Of a stretch of DNA of 64,000 nt, positions 32,766 to 45,083 are shown piece after piece; positions within the stretch are counted from its first letter, which is position 1, and each line of letters starts with the position of its first letter. The position numbers and the translations under genes were made by a program. The notes beneath the pieces were generated by a model that worked only from the letters and a program-made list of their open reading frames with translations, was not told the origin of the DNA and searched no databases. The DNA is from Brachyhypopomus gauderio (taxonomy: Eukaryota > Chordata > Actinopteri > Gymnotiformes > Hypopomidae), in NCBI RefSeq assembly GCF_052324685.1, contig NC_135225.1, forward strand, positions 2,255,446-2,319,445. The letters run 5' to 3'.

Positions 32766-35533
32766 GTGTCTGTGCCCCGGGTTAAATTAAATCATAAGAA
32801 AATAGTCCGTCCTAAGTTTTTAACTAATATTCAAACTCCACATCCAATTATTACCTATATGACCGATCTGAAAATTGGATTAATTAATATTCGATCACTC
32901 AACTCTAAAGCAGTTTTTATGAATGAACTTATAACTGACCAGAAAATTGATATTTTATGTCTAACTGAAACGTGGATTCAATCTGGTGACTATTTATCTC
33001 TAAACGAAGCCACTCCTGTGGGATATAGTTATATACATAAACCTAGATTGTCAGGCAGAGGAGGAGGAATATGTATAATATATCGTGATTGTTTAGAAAT
33101 TCATCAGAAATACTTGGATATCTTTAATTCATTTGAGATGCTGTCTATTAATGTAACTAGTCCATCTGAAAATAAAAGTTCATTTTCCCTAACAAATGTA
33201 TATAGACCACCAGGGCCTTACTCAGATTTCTTAAAAGATTTCACAGATTTTACAGCAAATTTAGCAGTTAGCAGTGACAAAATAATAATGGTAGGAGACT
33301 TTAACATACATTTTGATAATGCGGAGGATCCACTGACAAGGGCTTTTACTTCTATATTGAACTCTGTTGGCATTACACAAAACGTTGTAGGACCCACACA
33401 CTATCAAAATCATACCCTAGATTTAATCTTAACGTTGGGTATTGACGTAGATAATATAAATATACTCCCGCAAACCGTAGCTATCTCTGATCACTATTTA
33501 GTCAAATTTGAGATTCATCTTAACATAAATACCCGCCCGTCTCCTCGGCAGTGTATAAAGCGCTCGATAAATTCATTAACATCAACACAGTTTATTGAAG
33601 CCCTCCCTGACTTAACTGCTCTAGCACACTCGCCATCCTATCCAGGAGAGTTAGACAGTCTAACCAACTGCATAGAGAATACCTGCAGATCAGCTCTAGA
33701 TATAGTACCATACCATACCACTTTATTTATAAAAGCACTTTAAAAACAACAATAAAGCTGACCAAAGTGCTGTACACAATACAAAGCAGAGAACAGGGAA
33801 AGTAATTAAAATGACACAAGGATATAAAACAAACACAAACAGTTAAACAGTCTGAGTCAATTATGCTGATTTAAAAGCCAAGTCATAAAAATATGTTTTT
33901 AGATGGGTTTTAAAAACACTGAGTGAGGGAGCGTGCCTGATGTACTGCGGTAACTCATTCCAAAGCTTTGGAGCTATGCATGCAAACGCTCTATCCCCTC
34001 TAAGTTTGCGATGCGTCTTTGGAACAGTTAAAAGCATCTGGTCAGCTGATCTAAGGGACCGAGATGGAACATATGGATGTAATAGTTCAGATAGGTAGCA
34101 TGGGGCAAGTCCATTAAGAGATTTAAAAGCAAATACCAGTATTTTAAAATGGATTCTTAAGTGAATTGGGAGCCAGTGAAGAGCAGCTAAAATTGGCGTG
34201 ATGTGCTCTCGCCTTCTTGTACCAGTTAAAAAACGGGCCGCGGTGTTCTCAAATAGTAGTAGCTCCACTCAAATATAAAAAGACTAGATCTAAAAAACTC
34301 GCTCCGTGGTACACTGACCAAACTAGAAACTTAAAACAAATAGCACGTAAATTAGAGCGTAAATGGCGATCTACTAAGTTGGAAGTATTCTACTGTGCCT
34401 GGAAGGATAGCATTATTGACTACAAACGGGCACTCGCTAAAGCACGCTCAGCATACCTAGCCTCACTGATAGAGAAAAATAAAAACAATCCTAGATTTCT
34501 TTTTAATACTATTTCCAAACTTACAAAAAATCAAGCAGGCGCAGAACCTCAGATTCCAGTAAACCTCACTAGTAATGTATTTATAGATTTTTTTGATAAT
34601 AAAATAGAGAATATTAGACAAAATATAAAACCTTTTATTAGCAATACAACTGGTATGTCATCTGGTTTGGTTGACATCGATTTAAATCGCATACTGGGAG
34701 AAAAACTTGATGCTTTTCATCCACTCCCACAATCAGAATTAGAGAAAATAATTTCTTCCTTAAATTGTGCTACCTGCACACTAGACTCTGTTCCATCAAA
34801 GTTATTAAAAGAGGTATTACCAGCGGTAACTGAACCTCTTCTAACTATAGTTAACTCATCCATTACAATAGGTCACATGCCCAAATCATGTAAATTAACA
34901 GTTATTAAACCTCTGATTAAGAAACCAAATCTTGATCCTACTGTACTATCTAATTATAGACCCATTTCAAACACATCATTTATATCTAAGATCATAGAAA
35001 AAGCTGTTGCCCAGCAATTATGCCTATATCTGCATAGGCATCACATATTTGAAAAGTTCCAATCTGGTTTTAGGCCCCATCACAGTACTGAAACAGCATT
35101 AGTTAAAGTAACAAATGACCTCCTCCTTGCTTCAGATCAAGGTTATGTATCGCTGTTAGTGCTTCTTGATCTTAGTGCAGCTTTCGACACAATTGATCAT
35201 AGGATCTTGCTAGAAAGGTTAGAACGCTGGGTTGGAGTCTCTGGCACAGCCCTTTCATGGTTTCATTCTTACTTAACAAATCGCTATCAGTTTGTAGAGC
35301 TCAATAATATTCCATCCAAACGTACAAAAGTTAAATATGGGATCCCGCAAGGCTCCATTCTAGGACCACTATTATTTACATTATATATGCTACCATTGGG
35401 CACAGTTATAAACAAACATGGTGTCAATTTTCACTGCTATGCAGATGACACTCAACTTTACATATCAGCCAAACCTGATGACAAACTCAGTTTAAGAAAA
35501 ATTGAGGCCTGTGCAAAAGATATTAAATGCTGA
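32766..35533 (+). pseudogene. LINE ORF2 (endonuclease + reverse transcriptase), L2/CR1-type, interrupted
   Basis: The endonuclease half (32860-33707) has INIRSLNSKA, IDILCLTETW, GRGGGICIIY, GDFNIHFD and AISDHYLV, the APE-type catalytic set. The RT half resumes at 34257 (VAPLKYKK) with [32 protein letters not shown] and YADDTQLY, so the catalytic Asp residues are kept. An inverted LINE tail (33708-34256) interrupts the linker. The frame ends at TGA (35531-35533) in DIKC, where homologues continue to a tryptophan; the frame MSLNFLQLN follows and then homology stops near 35560, so the C-terminal part is missing. Confidence 0.88.
33708..34256 (-). mobile_element. 5'-truncated LINE tail inserted in reverse into the L2 ORF2
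   Basis: On the minus strand the frame has [59 protein letters not shown] and FKTHLKTYFY, the post-RT tail of L2-like LINEs. Host sequence GATATAGTA|GCTCCACTC is split by it, with TAGTA at both joints as a short TSD. The 3' end carries a few TATGG-like repeats (CCATACCATACCA on +). The frame is intact for 135 codons. Confidence 0.88.
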
Positions 35534-35875
35534 ATGTCTCTAAACTTCCTCCAACTTAATTGACAGGCTCACATTGACATCACTACGCTGTTTGTGGACA
35601 GGCTGCTGAGTTTAAACTGATCTCTCTGCTCTGCGGTTGTTATTTCTGAGATGGTGATAGTGCCAGTGTAAAGAAGACAGGGGGTTGTATGATTGACAGA
35701 CTGGGGATCAATAATCCTTGATTATTGGTGGGAAAGTGTTTAACAGTTTTGTTTTATAAGTTTCAGTGATCGCAGTAGCAAACTTATAATAAAAATCAAG
35801 GATGATGCGATGGGTCAAGAAACAGAGAACAGTGTTCAGTGTCCAATATTTCACAGGAAGACACACTGCTATAGA

Positions 35876-35929
<54 letters not shown>

Positions 35930-36433
35930 AACTGAACCGAGGAGGGTTAGGGTTTTTCTAGGTTAGGTATTTACGGAAGCACATGGAGGGAGTGACAGGG
36001 AAACTAAGAAAATGGAGAAGCTACAGAGAACGGCCCACAGCACATACTCTTCAACAAGGTTAACTGATCTCATGGTGACATGATGACACCATTCTGTTCT
36101 TGTGTGAAGTCGCCCATACCCAGGTCCACCGCTGTTTGTAGGATTTGGAGCCCTCTGCTGCCTGTGAGCTGAATTGCAGTTTCAGGCCTTTTCTCTCCCC
36201 ACGTGATTGATGTGCATCGATATTGTTCTATTGATAAGAAAAAAACAAATAATCAAAAAAACTTTTTTTTTTGTATTCAGACTTAAGAAAATATTCAATC
36301 ATGCATTTCTGATGGACAACTGTATTAATCATGTTCAGGGTTTTTATGTGAGTTATATAATCAATTTTATATTGTTAGTTTTAATATAACATTTTATTCA
36401 ACAGATATTTAAGGCTCAGAAAAAAATACACAT

Positions 36434-36465
<32 letters not shown>

Positions 36466-37343
36466 TAATCACCTTTTCACCTTTTACATAAACAAATTAT
36501 AAGTATCAATATTAAAGGTCAGTTCATGTTATGTATTATAGAGTTTGCAGACATTACTGATATTAACGTATATCTCATCTGTGTAATCTTGTGTTTGTAA
36601 ATTGTATGACTTTGTGTACATAACCAATAAACTAGAGAGCTTTGGTGATGTAACCAATTCACGTGTGTGTGTTGCTTTCACTGACACTCGTAACTCTTCT
36701 TGCAGAGAGACCCTGGTTATTGTGATGGAGAATTTCCACGACAGTCACAAGAACTCTCTCCAGAATATTGAACCTGCTCACCTGTTCCCTGTTTCGCTGA
36801 TTACCGTCCTCTCCCTCCCTATTTATAGCACTTCCAGTGTCTCTATCTTTGTGAAGTGATGCCTGTATGTGGATCACTGAGTGTTCCTGTCTGCTCATAA
36901 CCTCCCCGTGTCCCGACCTGCCTTACCAGACCAGACCGTCGAGCCCAACCCGATCCTGCCCATACTCCTGAACTGTTTGTGACTCATTCAGTTCCATCAT
37001 TAAGTCCTGAATTTAAGGCAGATTATTTTTAAAAATCCAGAGACAGATTAGATCCAAATACGAGAGAAGATCCGTGGCTCAGTAGGGTCAGAAGATCAAT
37101 AGGTGACAGTATGTTCTGTACATACTTCATAATGTATATTGTGTACATACTTCATAATGTAGATTCTGTAGATACTTCATAATGTAGATTCTGTACATAC
37201 TGCACTTGCTGCTTATTGCACTTATTGATAGCAAATTGCATTCCATTGCCTTGTGACTCTACATGTGTAATGACAATAACATTTAATTTAATCTAATATA
37301 AAAACATGCAGATTTGATTTCCCCTTCCTGGGGTAGTTCCATC
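35534..37343. other. Intergenic with TG repeats and a 25-bp tandem repeat
   Basis: Contains (TG)n at about 35878-35929 and 36437-36465. At about 37105-37200 there are four imperfect copies of GTACATACTTCATAATGTAG. A LINE/SINE-like tail (GTAATGACAATAACATTTAA) is at about 37268. ORFs here have no recognisable domain. Confidence 0.6.
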
Positions 37344-37663
37344 TTACAGTGCGCCATGAATGAATGAAACTTCGATTTATATAGCGCCTTTTAAAAACCC
37401 AAGGTCACTTTACAATTGGCACAGGAACAAGCTTTTACAACCATTCACACACCAGTGAGAGGTGGAAGTCAGTTGTGCACAGCGTACTTTCCACTGGAAA
37501 ACAGCGCCCCCTGGGGGACTGAAGGGGAGAGAAAGAACAACACCCAGGACAGAGCACCATCCACCACCGGACATACAGACATACATTCATGCACACACAC
37601 TCCGACAACTGTTTACTGGCCAAGGAGAGACACACAGTCACACATGCACACACAGACAGACAG

Positions 37664-37753
<90 letters not shown>

Positions 37754-37770
37754 TCTAGCATCACTACGGG
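37344..37770 (+). repeat. Dispersed fish repeat, copy 1, ending in (TC)n(AC)n
   Basis: GATTTATATAGCGCCTTTTA, CCAAGGTCACTTTACAATTG and CCCCCTGGGGGACTG mark an interspersed repeat also found at 40402-40705 and 49810-50180. In this copy a compound (TC)n(AC)n tract of about 85 bp (37665-37751) follows. Open frames in all phases arise from the dinucleotide repeat. Confidence 0.75.
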
Positions 37771-39129
37771 TGTTTATTTATTAAATCTACCACACCCTGC
37801 TTGCCTACAACCAAGGCAGAAAACAGTTGCACATTAAGGGCTAATGGGCTTAATAGATCACCTGCCTCCAAAATATAGTTGGTAAGAGGTTAAGGGAACT
37901 CAATTATCCAGTAGATCAGTGTAGCTTATGAAATATACCAACACAACTGTGTAGATTTCCTTGCTATAAACATTAGTCTGCTTTACCATAAAGATACCAG
38001 ATATCTCCATTTTACATATGGCTTAATGTTTGGTTTATGTTTGTGTTAACCTTTATTTTGAAATTCTGGTGTATTGACGTATTTCTGTTTCATCTCAATT
38101 ACGAGAATTACCAGGGGAGGTGTAACAGGAGTGGAGGTAAAGGGCATTCTTCACTACATAGTCGATACCCAAAGAGAAATCCCTGAGCGTTTGTAAAATA
38201 CAAGATCATTATCCATATTTCAGTCTCTTATTTCCTTCTCCTTATTACGGCTATGGCCTAGAGTAGTCATAACATACCTGTATACCTAACCTTATGAGTT
38301 CATATATAGAGATTGTGTGGTTAAACATAAATAGATATATGAATTTGCCAACAATAAAATAATTAAACAATAGAACAACTATTCTAAATCAAAGTAACAG
38401 AAGATAACATACCCTATGGAAACAAACTAATGTACAGCAGTGCAGGATGGCTGAAGGTCAGAAACAGAAGACCCCTCGCACATGTACCTGTTAAACTCAG
38501 CATATCAAAGGAACAGCAGTTATCAAAACCAGGTTAACCAATGGGAATTGGATTGATGGTTTGGGCAGCAGATTTCAATTACATACAAAGTACAGTTACA
38601 TACAGAGTACATCTACACACAGAATCTCCATCTTTGGCGTGAAGTCTTCATCCTTTACTACTGAGTGATGTGACCCATAACCCGTGAGACTTCTCGCCCA
38701 TTTTTTGCGAGCTGCTCAAGACATGTTTCCCCTACTGTGCCTATCTGTGACCTCCAGCAAAAATACCACCCTCTGTTGCCATGGTTTCACACATGGACAT
38801 CAAATCCTGCAAATACAACAGGAGCATCAAATCCTGCCACCCCTACACTGGCATGTTGAATAGGGCCTTTTTGTTCTCAACGTACTATGTAATACAATAC
38901 GTGGTGATGGACTCTATGGTGCAACCTGTAGGAGTTGAGATGCAGCTTTTGTGGGAGTTCGACTTTCTTATCTTCTGTTCTTTTGCAAGCAGGCAAGCTT
39001 CAAGGCAGCTAGTCGGTCGGGTGAAGCACGAGGCAAGGGTAGCTTACTCACATAGATAATGGAATCTGGCTTATACACAAGAAAGTACTGGTCCATGAAT
39101 CAAAAGGATATCCCATCTATGCAAGTTTG
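37771..39129. other. Intergenic, nothing recognised
   Basis: AT-rich, no recognised gene. The plus-strand frame at 38781-39059 has no domain I can name. Confidence 0.4.
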
Positions 39130-39720
39130 CTAAAGCTGACTGGTTGTTGGATGGATGTTTTTCAGATGCCCAAGCAGTACTATGAGAAGGTTGTGGTGTA
39201 TACATACTGGTGGAATTTCTTCGTTGCAAAGGTTACTGCAAAGGCCTATTTTTCCACTTTGGTGTATATCCTGTGCCATCTTACATTTTGAGTGATAGTA
39301 CAGCTTCCCGGTGGAATAGCGAAGCATCTACAGCAATCAACTGTGAGGAACCAGCAGCCTTTTGAGGTAGAACCTACTCCTACTTCATGTAAGACTTCAG
39401 TAGATTATGTAGAGAGGTCAGGGTGGTGGCAAAATCATTCAAAATATCTAGATAGGCTCGAAGCCCCCCAGTTCTCCAGAGGTTCTGACCAGTCTCCATA
39501 AATCAAGAGAGGACCTTATTCAAGGAGCACAGAAGCTGCTGCTTGCTGACACTGGTGACAACGACATCGTGCAGATAAACTGTAATGCCATGCACTCTTC
39601 CCAGGAGCCCCTCCCTTGTCCTTTGAAAAATAGCACAAGCACACAAGACACCAAATGTCAGTTTTTAGACTAAGTAACCAGGTGAACAATCAACAAAGTT
39701 TGTAGGTACTGCGGTTCCTA
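39130..39720 (-). mobile_element. Ty3/gypsy-type pol remnant (RT-RNase H), minus strand
   Basis: Minus-strand fragments read FQRTREGLLGRVHGITVYLH (RT, YLDD region with one Asp changed to His), AYLDILNDFATTLTSLHNLL (connection, cf. LGLLNYY) and AVDASLFHREAVLS (RNase H start). They lie in the order expected of gypsy pol but contain many stops. Related decayed sequence may continue to about 40150. Confidence 0.65.
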
Positions 39721-39760
39721 ATCATCTTTCTTTTGTAATTCCACGGGTATACAGATTTTT

Positions 39761-39862
39761 CACCAAGATTTTGCTCAGGTTTCTTGGATTGCGTTGATTC
39801 CACTGATGATATCTGGCTTGCACTAATTAGAAAATCCTGCAAGGTTGAGTAAAATCTTGGTG
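39761..39862. mobile_element. ~100-bp fold-back MITE, copy 1
   Basis: CACCAAGATTTTGCTCAGGT at one end and GTTGAGTAAAATCTTGGTG at the other are inverted. The second copy, at 55894-55993, is in the opposite layout with CACCAGGATTTTGCTCAAGC and GAGCAAAATCCTGGTG. Both are followed by AGGACTTTTA and then a CACCTGGAAT-like or ACCTGGAATG string. Confidence 0.75.
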
Positions 39863-40401
39863 AGGACTTTTACTTTCTGAACCTGGAATGTCCACCTCTG
39901 TGGGTATGAGCCATGTGTAGCAAAAACTATGTTGAACAGCAGGATACTCCTGAATGACGGTGCAAATTCCCTTCAGCTCACACTATTCATTGTGAAACAC
40001 TGATGAGTGGTTATTGAGAACTTGAGAAGGTTAATAAATCTAGACCAGTCTAAAGGTAGAACCAGTAGAAAGTCGATCCAGGCCCGTCAGGGCAGTTATC
40101 TCCTTTCTCCAATCACCACCGGTGCTTTCAGGAACTCACACTAACAGCAGTAAAAGATCAACATCACACACTGCCTATTAAAATATGCTACGGAACAAAA
40201 CAAAAGCTTCCTCAAGACAACCAAACGACACTCATCTTGCAGTGTGTGCAAAATGTGCAATGTACAAATATCAGCTTGCTAGGCCTCTCATAATTCGACC
40301 AAAACCTTCTTACATGCTCCTCTTGATGTGGATTCCTAAAGAACAACCATCTGATGTTCCTCCAACGATGATTCTATTGGGCCATTAGATCTGGTGCTTT
40401 A

Positions 40402-40705
40402 ATGGTGGGTGTTTCAATGAGAAGTGGCAGCCATTTGCACACAGTGTACTCTCATGCAGAAACCATAGCCCCCTGGGGGACTGCATCAGGAGCAGGGATG
40501 GGAGTGAGGACAACACCCAAAACACAGCATCATTCATCACTGAGCATACAGTCATTCACACACACTCACACCAAAGCACTTTTTATAGGTAGCCAGTTTT
40601 TACCTGTTGGAGGAAAACAACCCCACAAGAAAAACATGGCAAGAACATGGACACTCCACCCAGAAAGGGACACAAATATGAAACCCTTGCCACCAAATCA
40701 CTAAG
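40402..40705 (+). repeat. Dispersed fish repeat, copy 2
   Basis: Shares AGAAGTGGCAGCCATTTGCA, GCCCCCTGGGGGACTGCATC and the ACAACACCCAAAACACAGC block with copies at 37344 and 49810. Non-coding. Confidence 0.7.
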
Positions 40706-40718
40706 CCCTAAACATATA

Positions 40719-40986
40719 CAGGGGTTCGACAATGAAACTGAAACACCTGGTTTTAGACCACAATAATTTATTAGTATGGTGTAGGGGCCTCCTTTTGCGG
40801 CAAATACAGCGTCAATTCGTCTTGGGAATGACATACACAAGTTCTACACAGTGATCAAAGGGATTTTAAGCCATTCTTCTCACAGGATAGTTGCCAGGTC
40901 ATTACGTCATGCTGGTGGAGGAAAACGTTTCCTGACTCGCTCCTCCAAAACACCCCAAGTGGCTCAATATTTAGATCTGGTGACTG
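40719..40986 (-). mobile_element. Truncated Tc1-like element end
   Basis: Starts at a TA with CAGGGGTTCGACAATGAAAC. Read on the minus strand it encodes the C-terminal part of a Tc1 transposase, with GGGCCTCCTTTTGCGGC near the stop on +. It breaks off at TCTGGTGACTG. Confidence 0.75.
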
Positions 40987-41362
40987 TCGGCGTCGAACGA
41001 AAATTGTTGACCGGGGGGGCGGAGGCCTACCAAGCCCGGGAGGGGACATGGGTAAAAAATAAAAATTAAACGAGGGAACGTTTTACCATTCGAGCGCACG
41101 TTTTCTGATTAACAATTTGTGCGCACGTTTTGTTTTAATCGTGCGCACGTTTTAATTAAACTAACTCGTGGTCACGATTTAGTAATACTCCAGCGCCGTA
41201 TACTCCAGCGCTAAGTATGTAGCGCTAGGACCCTGGAGCGGTTATTTTCTGCATGGTCCTAGCGCTAGATTCGGCAAAGTTCACATCGCGCCATCTACCA
41301 TGCGGAGTACCATGCGTTGCGAGAATTCAGTTTCATTGTCCAACTCGTGTATATTTGTATAT
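40987..41362. other. Unassigned sequence with GTGCGCACGTTTT repeats
   Basis: (G/A)(T/A)GCGCACGTTTT occurs three times near 41094-41154, and CCAGCGC(C/T) and TAGCGCTAG motifs occur near 41190-41270. No gene seen. Confidence 0.4.
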
Positions 41363-41370
41363 ATATAAAT

Positions 41371-42722
41371 TAGTGGTGGGACTTTAACGCGTTAATTTCA
41401 ATTAATTAATTACAGGAAAATTAACGCACTAAAAAAATTTACGCATTTTACCGCATGAGACATAGATATGGATCGGAGGTAAATAAACTAGATTTTTTTT
41501 CTCGCCGTGTGAAATCAGAGGTGTGGCGTGTGAGCGTGTGAAGACGGTCAAATGCGTGTGTCACACGCTCAATGCGTGAGACTTGAGAGCCCTGACGCAC
41601 AGTAAGATCATGATGGAGATTACTGAAGAGGCTACGCTGGTGGATGGGACATTTAAATATAAGAAACTTCCAGATGGAAGTACAAACACAAATAAGTGTT
41701 ATTTACACTTTATGTAGGAAGGAGTTCGCTTATGACAGGAGCACTTCCACCCTTCGTTACCACCTCAACGCAAAACATGTTGGGGCTAACGCGCAGGTCA
41801 GTAACTTAGCTGATAAATGTATTCCTAGTACGATAGGTTGACCAAACGTCCGTATTTCCCGGGACATGTCCGTATTTCACATCCTGTCCAGGGCGTCCCG
41901 GGTTTTTTTAAAGTGAGGAAATGTCCTGGTTTTTAAATTACCTTCGTTGGATCATTAAGACTGGATTAAACTTTCGCGAGTGACCGTAGCGCGCGACTCC
42001 GCACGCGTTTAAACATGACGCGTCATATTATTTGTGTTGTTCGCTCTCTGTGGTCGAAGATAAAGGCTTACAAGAAGCGCTGCACATTGCGTCAACTGAT
42101 GCAAGTTACGAACTACCGTCCGAAAGTACTTAGCGCTACGAACCTTTTGGGAAACTCACCCCAGAAAGACAATGACAATGTCGAAGAAAATCCAGCAGCT
42201 GTATGATGATGAGGAAAGGGAAGTAAAACAGGTTATTGTGAAGAGCGCCACAAATGTGGCTCTGACTGGGGATCACTGCACCTCTGTTAGCAACAAGAAT
42301 TATCTTGGTGTGACAGCTCATATTATAGATGATGAATCTATAGATGATGAAGATCCAGTAATTTGCTTTGAGCATGCAGAAGACCACTTTTAGGCACTAT
42401 GGAGATGTCTGTGGCAGAGGCCTGGGAAATTAAAGAAAAATATACCATCTAAAATGGTATTAAAAAACATCTGATTTACTTCAATCCTTCCAATATCCTG
42501 AGCAAAACTCCCAAAATTAAACAACATTTTTGGTCAGAATTTACTGGTGGAAAAATAAACAAGATGACTAAGTTTATGATTATGTTCATTGATTCATTCA
42601 TACTTAAATTAATATTTCTCATGTTAAATACTGAAATGCGATTAAAATGCAATTAATTTCGATTAATTAATTACAAAGCTTCCGATTAATTCGATTAATT
42701 TTTTAATCACGTCCCACCCCTA
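41371..42722 (+). mobile_element. hAT transposon with BED-finger transposase remnant, TSD ATATAAAT
   Basis: Ends TAGTGGTGGGAC and CGTCCCACCCCTA, perfect 8-bp TSD ATATAAAT (41363-41370, 42723-42730). Inside, LCRKEFAYDRSTSTLRYHLN then AKH is the second half of a ZBED-type zinc finger. ALTGDHCTSVSNKNYLGVTA is the hAT transposase block with the first catalytic Asp (usual Trp replaced by Cys). The catalytic domain is otherwise missing. It is inserted by a fragment of the CAGGGTTGCC element (41459-41594). Confidence 0.9.
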
Positions 42723-42854
42723 ATATAAATTTAATTATTTATCTCATAATTTTATTTAAATTTTTTTTTTTTTAGATAAATATTGTCAATTTATAAAGCA
42801 AGTTCTACAGAACTATGTTTATATTATCAGATTCGTTGGGAACAACCTGTGATG

Positions 42855-43031
42855 CAGGGTTGCAACTACATACTTTCTGAGGTGTATGCAAACATACTAT
42901 CGGCGCCCCCTGCACTCCAACCCCCACCCCCACCAACTCGGCAAATAATTTTCTGGCATTGATTTGGTGCCCCCTCTAGTGCAGTGCCCCTATGCGTCGC
43001 ATACGCTGCATACCCCCTTTTTGCACCACTG
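42855..43031. mobile_element. Short hAT-type MITE, TSD CTGTGATG
   Basis: CAGGGTTGCAACTACATACT at the left and AAAAAGGGGGTATGC read inverted at the right (ends CAGGGTTGC / GCACCACTG). Perfect 8-bp TSD CTGTGATG at 42847-42854 and 43032-43039. Non-coding, 177 bp. Confidence 0.8.
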
Positions 43032-43429
43032 CTGTGATGTTATCTGGTTCTTTCAGGACATGGTGTTTGTTTAACCTGAGCAGTATTTTTTCACGTGTGT
43101 CAGTTTCCCCAACATACATGATATCCTCCCCTGCAGTAGCAACAGTAAATCACCCTTTAAATTCTTTTTAATATTTTTTACCCTAAAATTTTACCTTAAA
43201 ATTCTCTAGAATTCAGGTGTGGGGTGCTGAGGTCACTCTTGCCAAGAAGATTAGTTCTAACATGCCCTAGTTATACCACACCTTAAACTGGTACATGTTC
43301 ATCTGTGAAGTGATAGTAACTCATTATTGACATATGTGCTGATCGTGCTTCTAAAATATGCCACAGGGTTTTTTAAATAATAATAATCTATGAACTTCTT
43401 TTGGAAATGTTAGAGATCATGGGAGATCC

Positions 43430-43522
43430 TGTGTTCACACTTGATATCAAGTGACTGATCAACGGATGGCATTTCTGTGTCAGTAATCTTGTTATAGGAG
43501 AGGAGCCCAGACTGGAAAACTG
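43430..43522 (+). promoter_or_regulatory. Putative promoter element and exon 1 end of GPCR copy C
   Basis: CACTTGATATCAAGTG at 43438-43453 is a perfect 16-bp palindrome. Downstream, GGAGCCCAGACTGGAAAACTG ends at a good donor GTAAGT (43523), 505 bp before the copy C ATG, a spacing like exon 1 to ATG in copy A. The exon assignment is by analogy only. Confidence 0.4.
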
Positions 43523-44027
43523 GTAAGTTCTTTAACCCGACTTAGCTAATCACTGATTCAGAAATAATTCATTTTATTAGCATGAGTTGAGTTACTTTGA
43601 CACTTTGGAACCTTAAAAATATTTATATTAGTTTCGGCATATGCATTTACACCTACACCTTAATATATTATTAAGGACATTATATACAGATATCATAAGC
43701 TGTTTTTCAGTAGTTATGGTACCATTATGATTATGGTAGTATTTTTGTGGTGCATAAAGTAGCAGCATGCACATGGTTCATAGTTCACATATAGACGTGA
43801 TATATTAATGTTAAGATATGGAGGAACATCTTATGAATATTTTGTAGATACATTCTGAATATATCAAAAGAGCAAACGTTCATTTCATAAACAGTAATTT
43901 GACATTTAAACGTGTAAATTGTCATGCCTATTGTGCTTAATGATTTTTCTGGTGTTTTTTTAATCAAAAAGAAGAAGAATACAGTCACTGGTGAAAATAT
44001 AAAAAAAGAGAACCGTTTACAGAAGAA

Positions 44028-45083
44028 ATGAACATGTCAGACAATGAAACTATTCACTGTGGTGAGTTCCAGCAGAAAACAGCAGCTCATGTCCTTCTTC
44101 CTATCCTCATCATCGAACTCCTGCTGGGTCTGCCAGGGAATCTGATGGCCCTGTACGTCTTCTGCCACCGTTTTCGATTGTGGAGACCCACAATCCTCTT
44201 TCTCTTCAACATGGTCGTGGCTGATTTCTTGCTGCTGGTGAGCTTGCCTTTCCGTATTGACAACCTGTATAATGATGAGAACTGGACATTTGGTGACGCT
44301 TGGTGTCGGATCAACCTCTTCATGCTTGCAGTGAACCGATCAGCCAGCATTGGCTTCATGACCGCTGTGGCTGTGGATCGGTACTTTAAGGTTGTCCATC
44401 CGCTTCATAAAGTGAACCTCATCACCTCACGGCAAGTTACTAAAATTGTTTGCTTCATCTGGACTGTGGTGATCCTTCTGCGACTTCCACTGTTAGTGAG
44501 CAATGATCTCCTGAGAAAGCTGGAAAATAATTCTCAAATTATTACAAATACATCTGTTTATTTGTGTCGGAGTTTCCACCCCTATAAGGATCCACCACTG
44601 GGCATCCAGCTCCACTACATTGTGTACATCTCTGAGTTCTTCTTCCCTCTAATAGTCCTGCTCTATTGCTCTGTCCAAATCTACTGTACCTTACACCACC
44701 GTCAGAACAACAAGAAGAGTAACACACAGGCAATGAGGATTGTGTTGGTCATTGTTGTGGTCTTCATCATATGTTTTTGCCCTGGTGCTGTAACAGGACT
44801 GTCTGCACTCTATCTGAAGTCTCTGGGGAAAGAGTACTGTGAAGCTTTTAAAGTAAATGGTGAGGTTTTTGTTTGCTTTATTAGCTTCACGTATCTGAAC
44901 AGTGTGTTGGACCCTGTAATCTATTGTTTTTCCGGCTCCCTCTTCCGTCAAACTTTTAAAGGTTCAATCAATCGATTGGGACTTCTGACGGCATCACTGA
45001 GTAATCGCAAAAGTGAAATGAGCAGCCAAAAAAGGCAAGGCTCACTTTGCTCCGCTTCTGTAAAACACAATCCACCATATTAA
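44028..45083 (+). CDS. Class-A GPCR, HCAR/OXER1-type receptor, copy C
   Basis: Intact single coding exon, 351 residues, from AGAAATGAAC to TAA. Sequons at N2 and N6; C11 in the N-terminus. GLPGN (N38), D66, C93, D117-R118-Y119, W145 and NRSASI are shared with copy A. ECL2 is longer, with extra sequons (NNS, NTS). TM6 reads CFCPG rather than CFLPG, TM7 LDPVIY, and the Ser-rich tail is longer. DNA for TM1 to early TM4 is almost identical to copy A, including about 110 bp without a visible change around the DRY motif, but the second half differs strongly. Expected to be a Gi-coupled plasma-membrane receptor for hydroxy-acid or oxo-eicosanoid ligands; the ligand is unknown and may differ from copy A because ECL2 and TM5-7 differ. 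A hAT begins 6 bp after the stop. Confidence 0.93.
   Translation: MNMSDNETIHCGEFQQKTAAHVLLPILIIELLLGLPGNLMALYVFCHRFRLWRPTILFLFNMVVADFLLLVSLPFRIDNLYNDENWTFGDAWCRINLFMLAVNRSASIGFMTAVAVDRYFKVVHPLHKVNLITSRQVTKIVCFIWTVVILLRLPLLVSNDLLRKLENNSQIITNTSVYLCRSFHPYKDPPLGIQLHYIVYISEFFFPLIVLLYCSVQIYCTLHHRQNNKKSNTQAMRIVLVIVVVFIICFCPGAVTGLSALYLKSLGKEYCEAFKVNGEVFVCFISFTYLNSVLDPVIYCFSGSLFRQTFKGSINRLGLLTASLSNRKSEMSSQKRQGSLCSASVKHNPPY

Noticed and set aside
37416..37837. Several long overlapping ORFs on both strands
   Set aside because: They arise from a (TC)n(AC)n dinucleotide tract, which is open in every frame.
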